Source of the DNA: Leptospira perdikensis
GTDB taxonomy: Bacteria; Spirochaetota; Leptospiria; Leptospirales; Leptospiraceae
Assembly: GCF_004769575.1 (NCBI RefSeq)
Contig: NZ_RQGA01000011.1
Span: 124,001-188,000, forward strand
Length of the DNA stretch: 64,000 nucleotides
Reading direction: 5' to 3'
Both the position numbers and the translations under genes were made by a program. Of the stretch, positions 24,435-33,315 are shown in pieces. Positions within the stretch are counted from its first letter, which is position 1; every line of letters starts with the position of its first letter. The notes beneath the pieces were generated by a model. The model ran no database searches. It saw nothing but the letters and a program-made list of their open reading frames with translations, and was not told the DNA's origin.

Positions 24435-25153
24435 CGTAAATTTTTTGGAATTCGTTCCAAACTTCTGGGTTTTCCAAAACCTTCACTCGGCTCTGGTGGT
24501 TTAGGCAATTTTAAAGTTTCTAAATTCTTTTCTTCGTTTTTTGCCTTCACTTTTTTTTCTAACTCAGACACACGATCAAGCATCCTTTGCATACGAAGGT
24601 CTGAATCCGATACCGATTTTGATTCCTCTTTTGGTTGTATAGGTTGAACATCGATGGGAGCTGGAATGAGACCATCACCTGACGGAGTGTAGATGGGAGG
24701 GACGGATGTATCTTCTGCCTTACGATTTCTAAAATCATATTCCTTACCCAAAAATTCTTGTTCTTCCGGAATGGTATCGTGTGAGTATCCATTCGATTCA
24801 CGTTCGCTAATAAAATCAAATTGCATCCGACGATTGGATTCGTATTTCAAATCTTCAGGATCAGACATTCTGACATCTCTACGTTTTCTGTTATAATCCC
24901 TTTCAATCTCCGTAAGAAATAGACTTCGTGTGTCCTGGGCAAGTTGCATCCCTTGGGGTTTGGCATTTTCCCAGCCATTGGTCCAACCCACGTAAATCGC
25001 CATGATGAGAAAAAATACAAAGAGAGAGATTGCAATTTTTTTGAGTAAGTCTTGGACTTGGGATGGGATTTTATCCACCAGTCCATCGACAGCACCCATC
25101 ATCTTTTGGGTGTCTACATTCACTTTGGGTATGTTGATGTTTTTGATGTCCAT
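24431..25153 (-). CDS. single-pass membrane protein with C-terminal coiled coil
   Basis: A 240-residue protein: residues 1-40 amphipathic, one membrane helix at about 41-60 (I-A-I-S-L-F-V-F-F-L-I-M-A-I-Y-V), then a charged region, a proline-rich linker and a short coiled coil (L-D-R-V-S-E-L-E-K-K-V-K). It is not recognised as a family member. It lies between an OmpA-type gene (3 bases upstream) and a secreted TPR gene (4-base overlap downstream), so a structural role bridging inner membrane and periplasm is a reasonable but unproven guess. Confidence 0.65.
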   Translation of the reverse strand: MDIKNINIPKVNVDTQKMMGAVDGLVDKIPSQVQDLLKKIAISLFVFFLIMAIYVGWTNGWENAKPQGMQLAQDTRSLFLTEIERDYNRKRRDVRMSDPEDLKYESNRRMQFDFISERESNGYSHDTIPEEQEFLGKEYDFRNRKAEDTSVPPIYTPSGDGLIPAPIDVQPIQPKEESKSVSDSDLRMQRMLDRVSELEKKVKAKNEEKNLETLKLPKPPEPSEGFGKPRSLERIPKNLR

Positions 25154-25156
25154 GAA

Positions 25157-27013
25157 TTACTCTTCCGAAATTTTAAAGACGACCCTTCGGTTTGCCCCGC
25201 GACCTTCTTCGGTCTGATTGTCTGCAATGGGTGCTGAAGAACCATGACCAAACACCGCAATTCTTAACTCTTCTATCTTATGTTTAGACTTCAAATAATT
25301 AGCAACCGAATTTGCTCTTTCCAGGGACAACTTTTGGTTGGCAGATTTTGTCCCTACATTGTCCGTATGGCCCTCAATCAGAATTTTCAAATTGGACGAT
25401 TTTCGGAGGATTCCTGCCAATCTGTCTAGTTCCGGTTCCGATTCTTTAGTAAGCTCGGCAGATCGGAAGGCAAAAAACAAATTGTTCATCACAATTTGAT
25501 TTCCTTTTTTTAATTTGGGAAGAACAAGGAGAACTGTTTTTTCTCTATCTTCTTTTTCTTTTCCCACCAAATTTAGGTTTTGTGATACAGGAAGGTATCC
25601 TTCCTTCTCTCCATAGAACCCGTAGTTTTCATCATAAGGGAGGATGATACTAAACTCACCTGTCCCTGGATCACTTACAGTGGAACCGATGGATTTTTTT
25701 CTGGTTAAAGATTCATACAACACATGAGCCGAAAGAGGTTTTCCTTCTTCATCAACCACTTTTCCTTTGATCACAACGACTGGTTCTGGTTGGAAGTGAT
25801 GAGGGATGGCAGCCATATACAATTCTCCTTCTCGAGAAACGTAGGCCCAATTTCCAACGGCAGGAATGCTAAAAAAATTAACACCTCTTAGGTTAGAAGA
25901 CAATTCTTGTGGTTCTGACCAAGAAGTCCAAGAATCATTTTGTCTTCTAGTAATAAAAATTGAAATCCCTTCTTTTCTTCCGGACGAGGAGAAGTATAAG
26001 GTTTTGTCATCGGGAGCAAGGAAAGGTGCCATTTCTTCTTCACCCGTATTCAAAGTGTTTCCTAAATTAATTCCTTCTTCAAATACACCAGATTCATTTT
26101 GTAAACTGACATATAAATCCAACTTACCAAAATTTTTCTTTTGTTGTGCCGAATAAAGCAAAGTTCGCCCACTAGAAGCAAGGGCAGAGCCACCAAATAC
26201 TTGTTGGTTGGGATTGTCTGCCTTTCTATACCAATTGTAAAAACTTGGAAAATTGATCGGTGCTGGCATAGACCAACCCGACTCCGTTTTATGTGTTTTG
26301 TACAAAGGGGCGCGGTTTTGAATTTTATCAGTTCGATCCTTATATTCTGTTTCTAACTTAGTTAAAACGATATGAAACTCTTTGGGGTTTTGTGCTTCCC
26401 TAGATGCAATTTGAGATTTATACATCATCTCTCGTTTTAAGTTGTCCAACATCTCTTCTTCGCCAAAATTACCGAAAACAAAAAGTTCATTCCCACCAGG
26501 AAGAGCTGAAATCACAGCAGAAGGAAATTTATTGTTTAGCGGGGTGGGGAGTTGTTCCCCTTGCATCCAAAATCCGTATTGGTCTCGTTTGGCGGCCCAA
26601 ATTTTTTGTGTGGATCTCCCCCCTTCACGAACAAGTGCTGTCCAAAATAATATTTTCCCATCGGGAGTACACTGCGGGTTAAATGAAAATTGGCCGCCTG
26701 TCACATAACGAGGTATTTTTTTTAAAGTCCAATCCGGTGTTTTGCCAGATTCAAATGGCTCTACTTCATATCGAATTGGATTACATGTCTCAGATAACAC
26801 ATCGCATAACATCCGTACCTTTTTTCCGGCCAAATAAGCCAACTCTTCTTGTAAAGCACCAGTACTAATGCGAAAAACTTGTTTGTCTGTACGGAGGAGA
26901 TGGCCCGTATTCAAAAGATCCCCTTCCAAAACCTGGATTCCATTTTTTACACTTTGCGAACTCGTGAGTCCGTTCCCGAAAAAGAGGAGAATGATGATGA
27001 GAATCCGTGCCAT
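25157..27013 (-). CDS. OmpA-family protein with beta-propeller (PD40-like) repeats
   Basis: A 618-residue exported protein: signal peptide (I-L-I-I-I-L-L-F-F-G-N-G-L), then PD40/WD-like blades, for example F-L-A-P-D-D-K-T-L-Y-F-S-S and C-T-P-D-G-K-I-L-F-W, a carboxypeptidase-regulatory-like fold near 415-490 (V-I-K-G-K-V-V-D-E-E-G-K-P-L), and a C-terminal OmpA peptidoglycan-binding domain from about 505 with I-E-G-H-T-D-N-V-G and G-A-N-R-R-V. Such proteins tie the outer membrane or periplasmic machinery to the cell wall. It is the first gene of a three-gene unit. Confidence 0.87.
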   Translation of the reverse strand: MARILIIILLFFGNGLTSSQSVKNGIQVLEGDLLNTGHLLRTDKQVFRISTGALQEELAYLAGKKVRMLCDVLSETCNPIRYEVEPFESGKTPDWTLKKIPRYVTGGQFSFNPQCTPDGKILFWTALVREGGRSTQKIWAAKRDQYGFWMQGEQLPTPLNNKFPSAVISALPGGNELFVFGNFGEEEMLDNLKREMMYKSQIASREAQNPKEFHIVLTKLETEYKDRTDKIQNRAPLYKTHKTESGWSMPAPINFPSFYNWYRKADNPNQQVFGGSALASSGRTLLYSAQQKKNFGKLDLYVSLQNESGVFEEGINLGNTLNTGEEEMAPFLAPDDKTLYFSSSGRKEGISIFITRRQNDSWTSWSEPQELSSNLRGVNFFSIPAVGNWAYVSREGELYMAAIPHHFQPEPVVVIKGKVVDEEGKPLSAHVLYESLTRKKSIGSTVSDPGTGEFSIILPYDENYGFYGEKEGYLPVSQNLNLVGKEKEDREKTVLLVLPKLKKGNQIVMNNLFFAFRSAELTKESEPELDRLAGILRKSSNLKILIEGHTDNVGTKSANQKLSLERANSVANYLKSKHKIEELRIAVFGHGSSAPIADNQTEEGRGANRRVVFKISEE

Positions 27014-27063
27014 ACCATACGAAATGTCGGTTGAAACCTCCGATTCCCTTAGAAAATTGACTT

Positions 27064-28704
27064 ATGATCCAAGCTAGCGGCATTACAGTCTCCTTCGGGA
27101 AAAAACCTCTTTTCGAAAACGTCTCCATTAAATTCAAACCGGAATGCCGTTACGGTCTGATCGGAGCCAATGGTTCCGGAAAATCGACCTTTATGAAGGT
27201 TTTAGCGGGTATTTTGCAGCCCACAGCCGGTTCTGTGGCTGTAGACAAGGATATGAAGGTCGGATACCTCAAACAGGACCATTACGAGTATGAAAATGAG
27301 ACCGTTCTCGGTACGGTTCTACGGGGAAATCCTGAACTTTGGAACGTCATGTCCGAAAGGGATGCCATCTATTCCAAAGAAGAAATGACGGATGAGGACG
27401 GAATGCGAATCTCCGAGATCGAGGAAGTATTTGCTGATATGGGTGGGTATGAAGCCGAATCCGTAGCAGGAGAACTCCTGGAAGGTCTAGGAATCCCGAC
27501 CTCAGCCCACAACCGCCCATTGAATTTTCTTACGGGTGGATTCAAACTCCGTGTGCTCCTAGCCCAAGTTTTATTTTTAAAACCAGATGTCCTACTTCTC
27601 GATGAACCAACCAACCACTTGGATATCAAAACCATCCATTGGTTAGAAGAACTTCTCATCAATTACGAAGGTGTGGTCATTGTGATTTCCCACGACCGTC
27701 ACTTTATCAACTCCGTTTCTACTCATATTGCAGATTTAGATTACAATACCATCCGTATGTTCCCTGGAAACTACGATGACTTTATGATTGCGGCAGAACA
27801 AACTCGTGAGCAGTTAATGAGTGATAGCAAACGAGCAAAAGAAAAAATTGCCGACTTACAAGAGTTTGTTTCTAGATTTTCTGCCAACGCAAGTAAATCC
27901 AAACAGGCCACTTCTCGTCAAAAGATGATCGAAAAAATCAAAGGAGAAATGGTGGATGTAAAACCTTCCTCGAGAGTGGCACCTTACATTCGTTTCAAGG
28001 CAAAACGAACCCTCGGAAAAGATGTATTCGAAGCTGTAAACATTTCCAAGTCTTATGATGGAAAACCAGTTATTAAAGAATTTAGTACTTCCATCACCAA
28101 AGGGGAAAAGGTTGGAATCGTAGGAACCAACGGCGTTGGTAAAACAACCCTTCTTAAGATGTTACTAAAAAAACTAGATCCTGATTCCGGGCAGGTGAAA
28201 TGGGGAGATTCTGTTGAAACTTCTTTTTTTCCACAAGACCACCGTGAGGCGATGGAACCAGATGCGGACACACTAGTAGAATGGTTATTACGTAACTCTC
28301 CACAAGGGACCGAAGTACAAGAAATTCGTGCCATCCTCGGTCGAATGCTTTTCTCTGGGGATATGGCAAACAAATCCACGACGGTTCTTTCCGGTGGGGA
28401 AAAATCACGGATGATCATTGGAAAGATGATCCTTGCTTGTGACAATGTCATCGCACTGGACGAACCAACCAACCACTTGGATTTAGAAACCATTGAAGCT
28501 TTAAACTATGCATTGTCGTTGTTTGAAGGAACTGTGATTCTTGTTTCCCACGATAGAGAATTTATTTCCTCTCTTTGTACAAGAATTATCGAAGTGACTC
28601 CCGAAGGAATCAAAGACTTCAAAGGAAACTACGAAGAATTTTTGGACAGGGAAGGAAACGACTTTTACAAACGACTCACTGGTGGAGCAATACTCGCCAC
28701 TTAA
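27064..28704 (+). CDS. ybiT: ABC-F ATPase, YbiT type
   Basis: A 546-residue soluble protein with two ABC domains and no membrane segments. Walker A motifs are G-A-N-G-S-G-K-S and G-T-N-G-V-G-K-T, and both Walker B motifs end D-E-P-T-N-H-L-D. The linker contains S-R-F-S-A-N-A-S-K-S-K-Q-A-T-S-R, which is nearly identical to E. coli YbiT, and the start R-Y-G-L-I-G-A-N-G-S-G-K-S-T-F-M-K agrees. ABC-F proteins bind the ribosomal E site and relieve stalled translation. Its stop overlaps the stop of the convergent outer-membrane gene. Confidence 0.94.
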   Translation: MIQASGITVSFGKKPLFENVSIKFKPECRYGLIGANGSGKSTFMKVLAGILQPTAGSVAVDKDMKVGYLKQDHYEYENETVLGTVLRGNPELWNVMSERDAIYSKEEMTDEDGMRISEIEEVFADMGGYEAESVAGELLEGLGIPTSAHNRPLNFLTGGFKLRVLLAQVLFLKPDVLLLDEPTNHLDIKTIHWLEELLINYEGVVIVISHDRHFINSVSTHIADLDYNTIRMFPGNYDDFMIAAEQTREQLMSDSKRAKEKIADLQEFVSRFSANASKSKQATSRQKMIEKIKGEMVDVKPSSRVAPYIRFKAKRTLGKDVFEAVNISKSYDGKPVIKEFSTSITKGEKVGIVGTNGVGKTTLLKMLLKKLDPDSGQVKWGDSVETSFFPQDHREAMEPDADTLVEWLLRNSPQGTEVQEIRAILGRMLFSGDMANKSTTVLSGGEKSRMIIGKMILACDNVIALDEPTNHLDLETIEALNYALSLFEGTVILVSHDREFISSLCTRIIEVTPEGIKDFKGNYEEFLDREGNDFYKRLTGGAILAT

Positions 28705-29726
28705 AATTGCATTTGCAGGGAAAGGTTGATCGATTGGATCTCCTTCCCTGCCATTAGTTCTGTGTTAAAACTAAAGTTTCCCTGACCCAATTTAAATCCC
28801 AAACTACCATATCCGAATCCTGACCTATGATTGTGCCTTGAATTCAAACGAATTCCAATAGCACTCGGAACAGAACTAAAATCGTCAGGATTTTCCATTG
28901 TAGAAATAGCGGCAAACCGACTTACTTGAACTGCAGTATAACCATGATTATATACAACACCTAATCCAGGTACGATAGATAAAAATCCAATCGTATAATT
29001 ATATTTTAGATCCAATGAAGCTGATGTGATTCTTGATTGATAAAACAGATCATTTTGACCGATCCAACGCCGTTTGTCCCCATCAATTCTAAACTGAGTG
29101 GGCCTTCTATCATAAGCACTGAGATAAATATCTTGGTTGGTTTGAAAAATTCCGAGTCCAAACGATACACCTGATTCTATAGGAAAATATCGTAATACAG
29201 CTCCGTAATTAAATACCCTTCCATTCACTTCTGTATTTCGAATCTTTACGAAAGGAATGTTGGCCTCGCCAAATTCATAAGGAAAAAAATGCGTTGTGAG
29301 ATTCCATTGTTTGGCATAGGGACTACGAATCCACTCCCCTAAATTTACAGTAAAACTAAGTGAAGGTGAAGCAGCCACACCAGCTTTGGGCAGGGTCCTG
29401 AGTTCCGAATTCTCATAATAAAAATCGCGAGCTTTAGCTTGTCCCTGGGAAACCGTATAACCAAGGCCCAACCGATACCGGCCCACATTCGATCCGCCGG
29501 ATTGGTTAGAATTTAAGTTTTGTAAGACGGCATTATCTCCCATAGACCGAAGGAACCGGTTTGTATAAATTCGATCAAAGGTCGGTTCTGCAAAGTTTCC
29601 GAGAATTTGGTATTCAGCAGGGATACTAGAACATTCTCCACCCAAACAAAGAACTTGGGCATCGATGGCAGATCCAATCATTGGAATCCATAAAAAAAAG
29701 AATAAAATGAGGGGAATCAATCTCAT
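28701..29726 (-). CDS. probable outer-membrane beta-barrel protein
   Basis: A 341-residue exported protein. It has a signal peptide (P-L-I-L-F-F-F-L-W-I-P-M-I-G-S-A) and a mature chain rich in alternating aromatic/hydrophobic strands and Gly/Asn turns (Y-R-L-G-L-G-Y-T-V, F-G-L-G-I-F-Q-T). It ends in aromatic Phe (L-S-L-Q-M-Q-F), the usual signal for BAM-dependent barrel insertion. The family was not recognised. The gene converges with ybiT and the two stops overlap by 4 bases. Confidence 0.65.
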   Translation of the reverse strand: MRLIPLILFFFLWIPMIGSAIDAQVLCLGGECSSIPAEYQILGNFAEPTFDRIYTNRFLRSMGDNAVLQNLNSNQSGGSNVGRYRLGLGYTVSQGQAKARDFYYENSELRTLPKAGVAASPSLSFTVNLGEWIRSPYAKQWNLTTHFFPYEFGEANIPFVKIRNTEVNGRVFNYGAVLRYFPIESGVSFGLGIFQTNQDIYLSAYDRRPTQFRIDGDKRRWIGQNDLFYQSRITSASLDLKYNYTIGFLSIVPGLGVVYNHGYTAVQVSRFAAISTMENPDDFSSVPSAIGIRLNSRHNHRSGFGYGSLGFKLGQGNFSFNTELMAGKEIQSINLSLQMQF

Positions 29727-29773
29727 CGAAGTTATAAAAATCTATTAGATTTAAATTTAGAATCTAACTTTTG

Positions 29774-30370
29774 TTATTTCTGATTTTGTAACCAGGTCAA
29801 AAAAAGATCCATTGCTTTTTTACGGTGAGATACTGTATTTTTTTCAGATTCTGGTACTTTCGAAAATGGTTTTCCAAAGGGTGGGTAAATAAAAATAGGA
29901 TCATACCCAAAGCCAAATTTACCTTCTTCATCGTAATTCTCTGCAATTTGTCCGTCCACCCTTCCCTCAAAGGATACGGCAACGTTCGCATCCACAAAAC
30001 TGACGACACAACTGTAATAAGCCCTACGGTCAGCACTACCACCTAACTTTTGCAACAACAAATAAGCACGTTCTTTATCAGTGAGCCCTGGCCCTCCAAA
30101 ACGAGCCGAATACACTCCGGGTTCGCCACCGAGGGCAGAAACAGAAATTCCCGAATCGTCCGCAAAAGACGGAAGACCGGTCAATCGATAGAGTTCTTTT
30201 GATTTAATAAAGGAATTTCCGGTGAAAGTGGTTTCCGTTTCTTCAGGCGAAAAAGAAATTCCTAAGTCTTTAGGAAGTTTCACCTCGTATCCAAATGGTG
30301 AAAGTAACATCTGCATTTCCTTCCATTTGTGTTCACTTCCGGAAGCAAATGCTAAAGTCTTCTTTGTCAG
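29774..30370 (-). CDS. rdgB: XTP/dITP pyrophosphatase (RdgB/HAM1), probable CTG start
   Basis: A 198-residue Ham1-family enzyme that hydrolyses non-canonical purine triphosphates (XTP, dITP, ITP) to keep them out of nucleic acids. Family motifs: F-A-S-G-S-E-H-K-W-K-E-M near the N terminus, D-D-S-G-I-S-V, F-G-F-G-Y-D-P-I-F and S-H-R-K-K-A. The first in-frame ATG (30316) would cut off the conserved substrate loop. Extending upstream shows no ATG, GTG or TTG in frame, but a CTG at 30370 lies 7 bases after AGGAAG, overlaps the stop of the STAS gene as CTGA, and gives the family length. Translation is therefore probably coupled to the STAS gene. Confidence 0.88.
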   Translation of the reverse strand: MTKKTLAFASGSEHKWKEMQMLLSPFGYEVKLPKDLGISFSPEETETTFTGNSFIKSKELYRLTGLPSFADDSGISVSALGGEPGVYSARFGGPGLTDKERAYLLLQKLGGSADRRAYYSCVVSFVDANVAVSFEGRVDGQIAENYDEEGKFGFGYDPIFIYPPFGKPFSKVPESEKNTVSHRKKAMDLFLTWLQNQK

Positions 30371-30717
30371 TGGGAATCTTCCTCGTCGAGTTGGAATCCT
30401 TCCATAGCGGCAGACAAATCAGGAAAAATTTCAAATACTTTATCGAGCATTGTAATTTCAAACAACTGAATCAAATCTTCGTCAACCACAATGACTTTGA
30501 TATCACCGCTCATCGGCTTTAACTTACGTTTGGTGGCAACAAAAATACCCAGCGCTGTGGAGCAAATATGATGAACCTTTGTTAGATCCAGAATGATTTT
30601 TTTGACGGAGCTTTGAGTGAGTTTTGAAAGTTCTTTTTCAATTTCGTCGGAATCAACCTTGAGGATGGCCCCAGAAAACTTAATAATCCTAATGTCATCC
30701 TTGACTTGAACATCCAT
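30367..30717 (-). CDS. STAS-domain anti-sigma factor antagonist
   Basis: A 116-residue single STAS domain like SpoIIAA/RsbV. The candidate phosphorylated Ser lies in I-C-S-T-A-L-G-I, after the K-K-I-I-L-D-L-T strand. Such proteins switch an anti-sigma or other kinase partner on and off, and are reset by PP2C phosphatases, three of which are in this window. ATG at 30717 is chosen since GGGGGTGA precedes it by about 9 bases; a TTG at 30726 would overlap comF but lacks spacing. It sits between comF and rdgB. Confidence 0.85.
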   Translation of the reverse strand: MDVQVKDDIRIIKFSGAILKVDSDEIEKELSKLTQSSVKKIILDLTKVHHICSTALGIFVATKRKLKPMSGDIKVIVVDEDLIQLFEITMLDKVFEIFPDLSAAMEGFQLDEEDSH

Positions 30718-30722
30718 TCGAT

Positions 30723-31400
30723 TCAATCACCCCCGCTTAACAGTAAAACAACGCAAGTCACCTTTCTAACACCAGCCTGTTTGTACAGCCTAGCGATTTC
30801 ATTTACAGTGGCACCCGTTGTGAATATATCATCTACGATTAGAACATGAAGTCCTGCAATGATTCTATCACTTTTTGCAAATTCAAACGCCTTTTTTGCA
30901 TGAAAAAATCGACTCTCAAACCCTAAAGCTGACTGTTTGTCCACTGAAACCTTACGTAAGCTAGTATCTTCCCTGATTTTCCAGTATTTCTTCAATTTTG
31001 CGAAGAAGGCGTAAGCCGCATGATAAGGTCTTGGCCCTGATTTGGGAGAGGAAGGAACGGAAGCCAGCAAATCCGGCGGATCCAATTTCAGAAGTTTTCT
31101 AAATCCTCTTTGTCCTAAACAAAAGTATTTTGCGAGTAATCGTTCATTTTGAAACTTCAGAGACTGGAAGAGGTCCTTTTCAATTCCACCTCGCCTTTGT
31201 AAATAGAAAGCCTGGTCATAAAAAACAAACCGATCGGATGGAAGTTTGACCTGATTTGATTTAGGATTTTGTTTTTGTGGGAGATAGTGTTTTTTCGTGC
31301 AAGGTTTGCAAACAGCCATCGTTTCCGAAAAACGATCATTGGTTCCGCAAAGGACACAAAACTTTGGAAAAACAAAAGATAAAAAAGAAACCCCTCTCAT
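30723..31400 (-). CDS. comF: ComF-family phosphoribosyltransferase-like protein
   Basis: A 225-residue protein. The N-terminal C-V-L-C and C-K-P-C pairs suggest a zinc knuckle, and the C-terminal PRTase core has the PRPP-loop V-L-I-V-D-D-I-F-T-T-G-A-T. This is the ComF layout, linked to DNA uptake in competent bacteria; in most other bacteria its role is unknown. It is followed by the STAS gene with only a few bases of separation. A general phosphoribosyltransferase role is the main alternative. Confidence 0.88.
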   Translation of the reverse strand: MRGVSFLSFVFPKFCVLCGTNDRFSETMAVCKPCTKKHYLPQKQNPKSNQVKLPSDRFVFYDQAFYLQRRGGIEKDLFQSLKFQNERLLAKYFCLGQRGFRKLLKLDPPDLLASVPSSPKSGPRPYHAAYAFFAKLKKYWKIREDTSLRKVSVDKQSALGFESRFFHAKKAFEFAKSDRIIAGLHVLIVDDIFTTGATVNEIARLYKQAGVRKVTCVVLLLSGGD

Positions 31401-31452
31401 ATCAAAAGGGGTCCTTTTTGTAACCTTACGGTCCTAGTTTTTTTAAACGAAA

Positions 31453-32532
31453 CTACTTAGCAGGTGTAGTCGCTGCTGGAGCTGGTGTTTCTGTTTTTGG
31501 AGCTTCTGCTGATTTTTGGATCGTAGAAGTTGGAGGAGTTAAATCTACTGTGAGTTTTACTTCCACTACATCAGATTGGTTTCCTACATTGTCCACTGCC
31601 ATCGCTTTAATGACATGGTCACCTTGTGTTTCGATTGCAATTGCTTCTACATAAGGTTTGAATTCTTCTTCATCAACTTTCACAAGAACCTTTTTGATTC
31701 CTGATTCTTTGTCAGTTGCATTTACATAAAATACATTCCCTTTTCTTTGAAAGTTTTTTCCATTGATATCAACGAGTGGAAAAGAAGGAACGATTTCAAT
31801 TGTAGGTTTCACATCATCCACGGTGATGATGATAGAAGATTCAGGAGAAGAGTTTCCGGATTTATCAGTTGCGGAATACTTAACTACGTTGGCTCCACCA
31901 TTTTCCAATTTAATTGGATCTGCATAATTTTTTGCAGCTTCTTGGTTGATACTGAATTGTACTTTTTCAACGCCTGTTTGTTGGTCTTCAGCAACAAGTG
32001 TGTATGTATTGTTCTTAGAAGCAAAAGGAACTCCGTCCAATACAAAGAACTGTTCTTGTGGAACTAAACTTACACGAGGAGCAGTGTTATCAACGTGAAG
32101 GACAAGAATTTTTGGAGTTTCAGCGTTTCCTACTTTATCAACAGAACGGTAGTAAACTTCTGTAAGTCCTTCTTCAGAAATACGAATCGGTTGAGTATAC
32201 TTTCTGTATTCGCCGTTTTTCGGTTTCCATTCAATAAAATCAATTGTAGAAGACTCATCTTTTGCATCTAATGAAAAAGTAGTTTTGCTAGTAATGAAAA
32301 GAGCAGATGCATTAGAAGTAGAAGCACCGGAATCTTTTTTGTCACCCAAAATGTCTTTTACAGTTGTCTCAACTTTATCAACACCATCTTTGGCTTGAGT
32401 AGAGGTAGATTCTGTTTTTTTGACTGCCTGGTCTTTTGTGGAAGTAGTGGCTTTTGGTGCAGCAACTTGTGCTGTGATTTGGCCTGCGAAAGATATTGTC
32501 AGTATGGCCAAAAGGTATTTGTGCGCCTGCAT
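31453..32532 (-). CDS. exported OmpL47-like Ig-fold repeat protein
   Basis: A 359-residue protein: signal peptide ending about T-A-Q at residue 22, a Thr/Lys/Ser-rich linker to about 75, then three similar beta-sandwich repeats of about 85 residues. Each repeat carries a phrase like Y-R-S-V-D-K-V-G-N, Y-S-A-T-D-K-S-G-N and A-V-D-N-V-G-N, followed by V-D-x-T-A/P-P. This is the repeat seen in OmpL47-type surface proteins of Leptospira. The C terminus is a Pro/Ala/Thr-rich tail. AAGGAGAC lies 8 bases before its ATG. Location (periplasm or surface) cannot be settled here. Confidence 0.75.
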   Translation of the reverse strand: MQAHKYLLAILTISFAGQITAQVAAPKATTSTKDQAVKKTESTSTQAKDGVDKVETTVKDILGDKKDSGASTSNASALFITSKTTFSLDAKDESSTIDFIEWKPKNGEYRKYTQPIRISEEGLTEVYYRSVDKVGNAETPKILVLHVDNTAPRVSLVPQEQFFVLDGVPFASKNNTYTLVAEDQQTGVEKVQFSINQEAAKNYADPIKLENGGANVVKYSATDKSGNSSPESSIIITVDDVKPTIEIVPSFPLVDINGKNFQRKGNVFYVNATDKESGIKKVLVKVDEEEFKPYVEAIAIETQGDHVIKAMAVDNVGNQSDVVEVKLTVDLTPPTSTIQKSAEAPKTETPAPAATTPAK

Positions 32533-32562
32533 TTGTATAAGTCTCCTTTTTACAGATAAAAC

Positions 32563-32595
32563 ATATATATCCCCCTTCTAAGGAATTATTGTCAA
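32563..32595 (-). promoter_or_regulatory. candidate promoter for the OmpL47-like gene
   Basis: On the minus strand TTGACA (32595-32590) precedes a TATATA run (32570-32563) by about 19-20 bases, a loose sigma-70 fit. The -35 box ends right at the start codon of the divergent FlaA-like gene, so any plus-strand promoter must overlap it. Confidence 0.4.
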
Positions 32596-32596
32596 C

Positions 32597-33238
32597 ATGA
32601 TTGCACTGAGAAACTTAAGGAAACTTACACTTTTTCTTTTCTTGTTTGGAATGGTTCCGATTCAGGCTGAGACTGGGATTTGGCGGGAGATTTTACTCGA
32701 AAACTTTGAATTGTCCAACTACAATCAGGGAAACCTGCGCACTAAATTGGAAAAAGGTACAAGACTTCCTGAAATCGCCCTTTCTTCCAACTTTACAGCT
32801 CCCATTCCTGGATCCAAACAAGCCCTTGTCTTACGAATCCCAAAAGACGCCAATTTTCCTTTTTCTTTATACTTTCCAAAACCCATAGAAGTGAATGCCT
32901 TTATCAAAGAAATCACCATTCCCATCTATTCATCACAATCCAACGGGAACCTAACACTGATCATAGAATCACAAGATGCAGAAGTGAGACAATTAAATCT
33001 CACTTCTCTAAACTATCGAGGATGGAAATCGATTACGGTTTCAATTTCAAAAAATTTTGATCAAAACGATAGAGTTTTTATGCAAAAAAGTTCCATATGT
33101 ATACTGGGTTTTTTCTATTTACCTTTTGAAAACAACGATCCAAACCAAGAAGTCCTCATTGCCATTGATGATATAACCGCCATTGTACGAGATAAATATA
33201 GGCCGCTTCGTAACAAAGAAATCCTTTTAGAAGATTGA
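32597..33238 (+). CDS. FlaA-like flagellar filament sheath protein
   Basis: A 213-residue exported protein with a signal peptide ending I-Q-A-E near residue 25. The mature part follows the FlaA pattern: L-E-N-F-E near the start, an L-R-I-P strand, I-K-E-I-T-I-P-I-Y-S-S and L-N-Y-R-G-W-K-S-I-T-V-S-I, then D-D-I-T near the end. FlaA proteins sheath the FlaB core of periplasmic flagella in spirochaetes and influence filament curvature. It is shorter than usual FlaA proteins and stands alone here, not beside a second flaA, so it may be an accessory paralogue. No flagellar gene is next to it. Confidence 0.72.
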   Translation: MIALRNLRKLTLFLFLFGMVPIQAETGIWREILLENFELSNYNQGNLRTKLEKGTRLPEIALSSNFTAPIPGSKQALVLRIPKDANFPFSLYFPKPIEVNAFIKEITIPIYSSQSNGNLTLIIESQDAEVRQLNLTSLNYRGWKSITVSISKNFDQNDRVFMQKSSICILGFFYLPFENNDPNQEVLIAIDDITAIVRDKYRPLRNKEILLED

Positions 33239-33315
33239 ATTTTCACCAATTTGTATCGATTCTTTCTGCAAAAAAACTCTTTTCTTCCCAACCTCATGAC
33301 CGAACCTGATCCTAA

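Noticed and set aside
28053..28493. 146-codon antisense open frame inside ybiT
   Set aside because: A shadow of the conserved second ABC domain; low-complexity Ser/Pro-rich product without family features.
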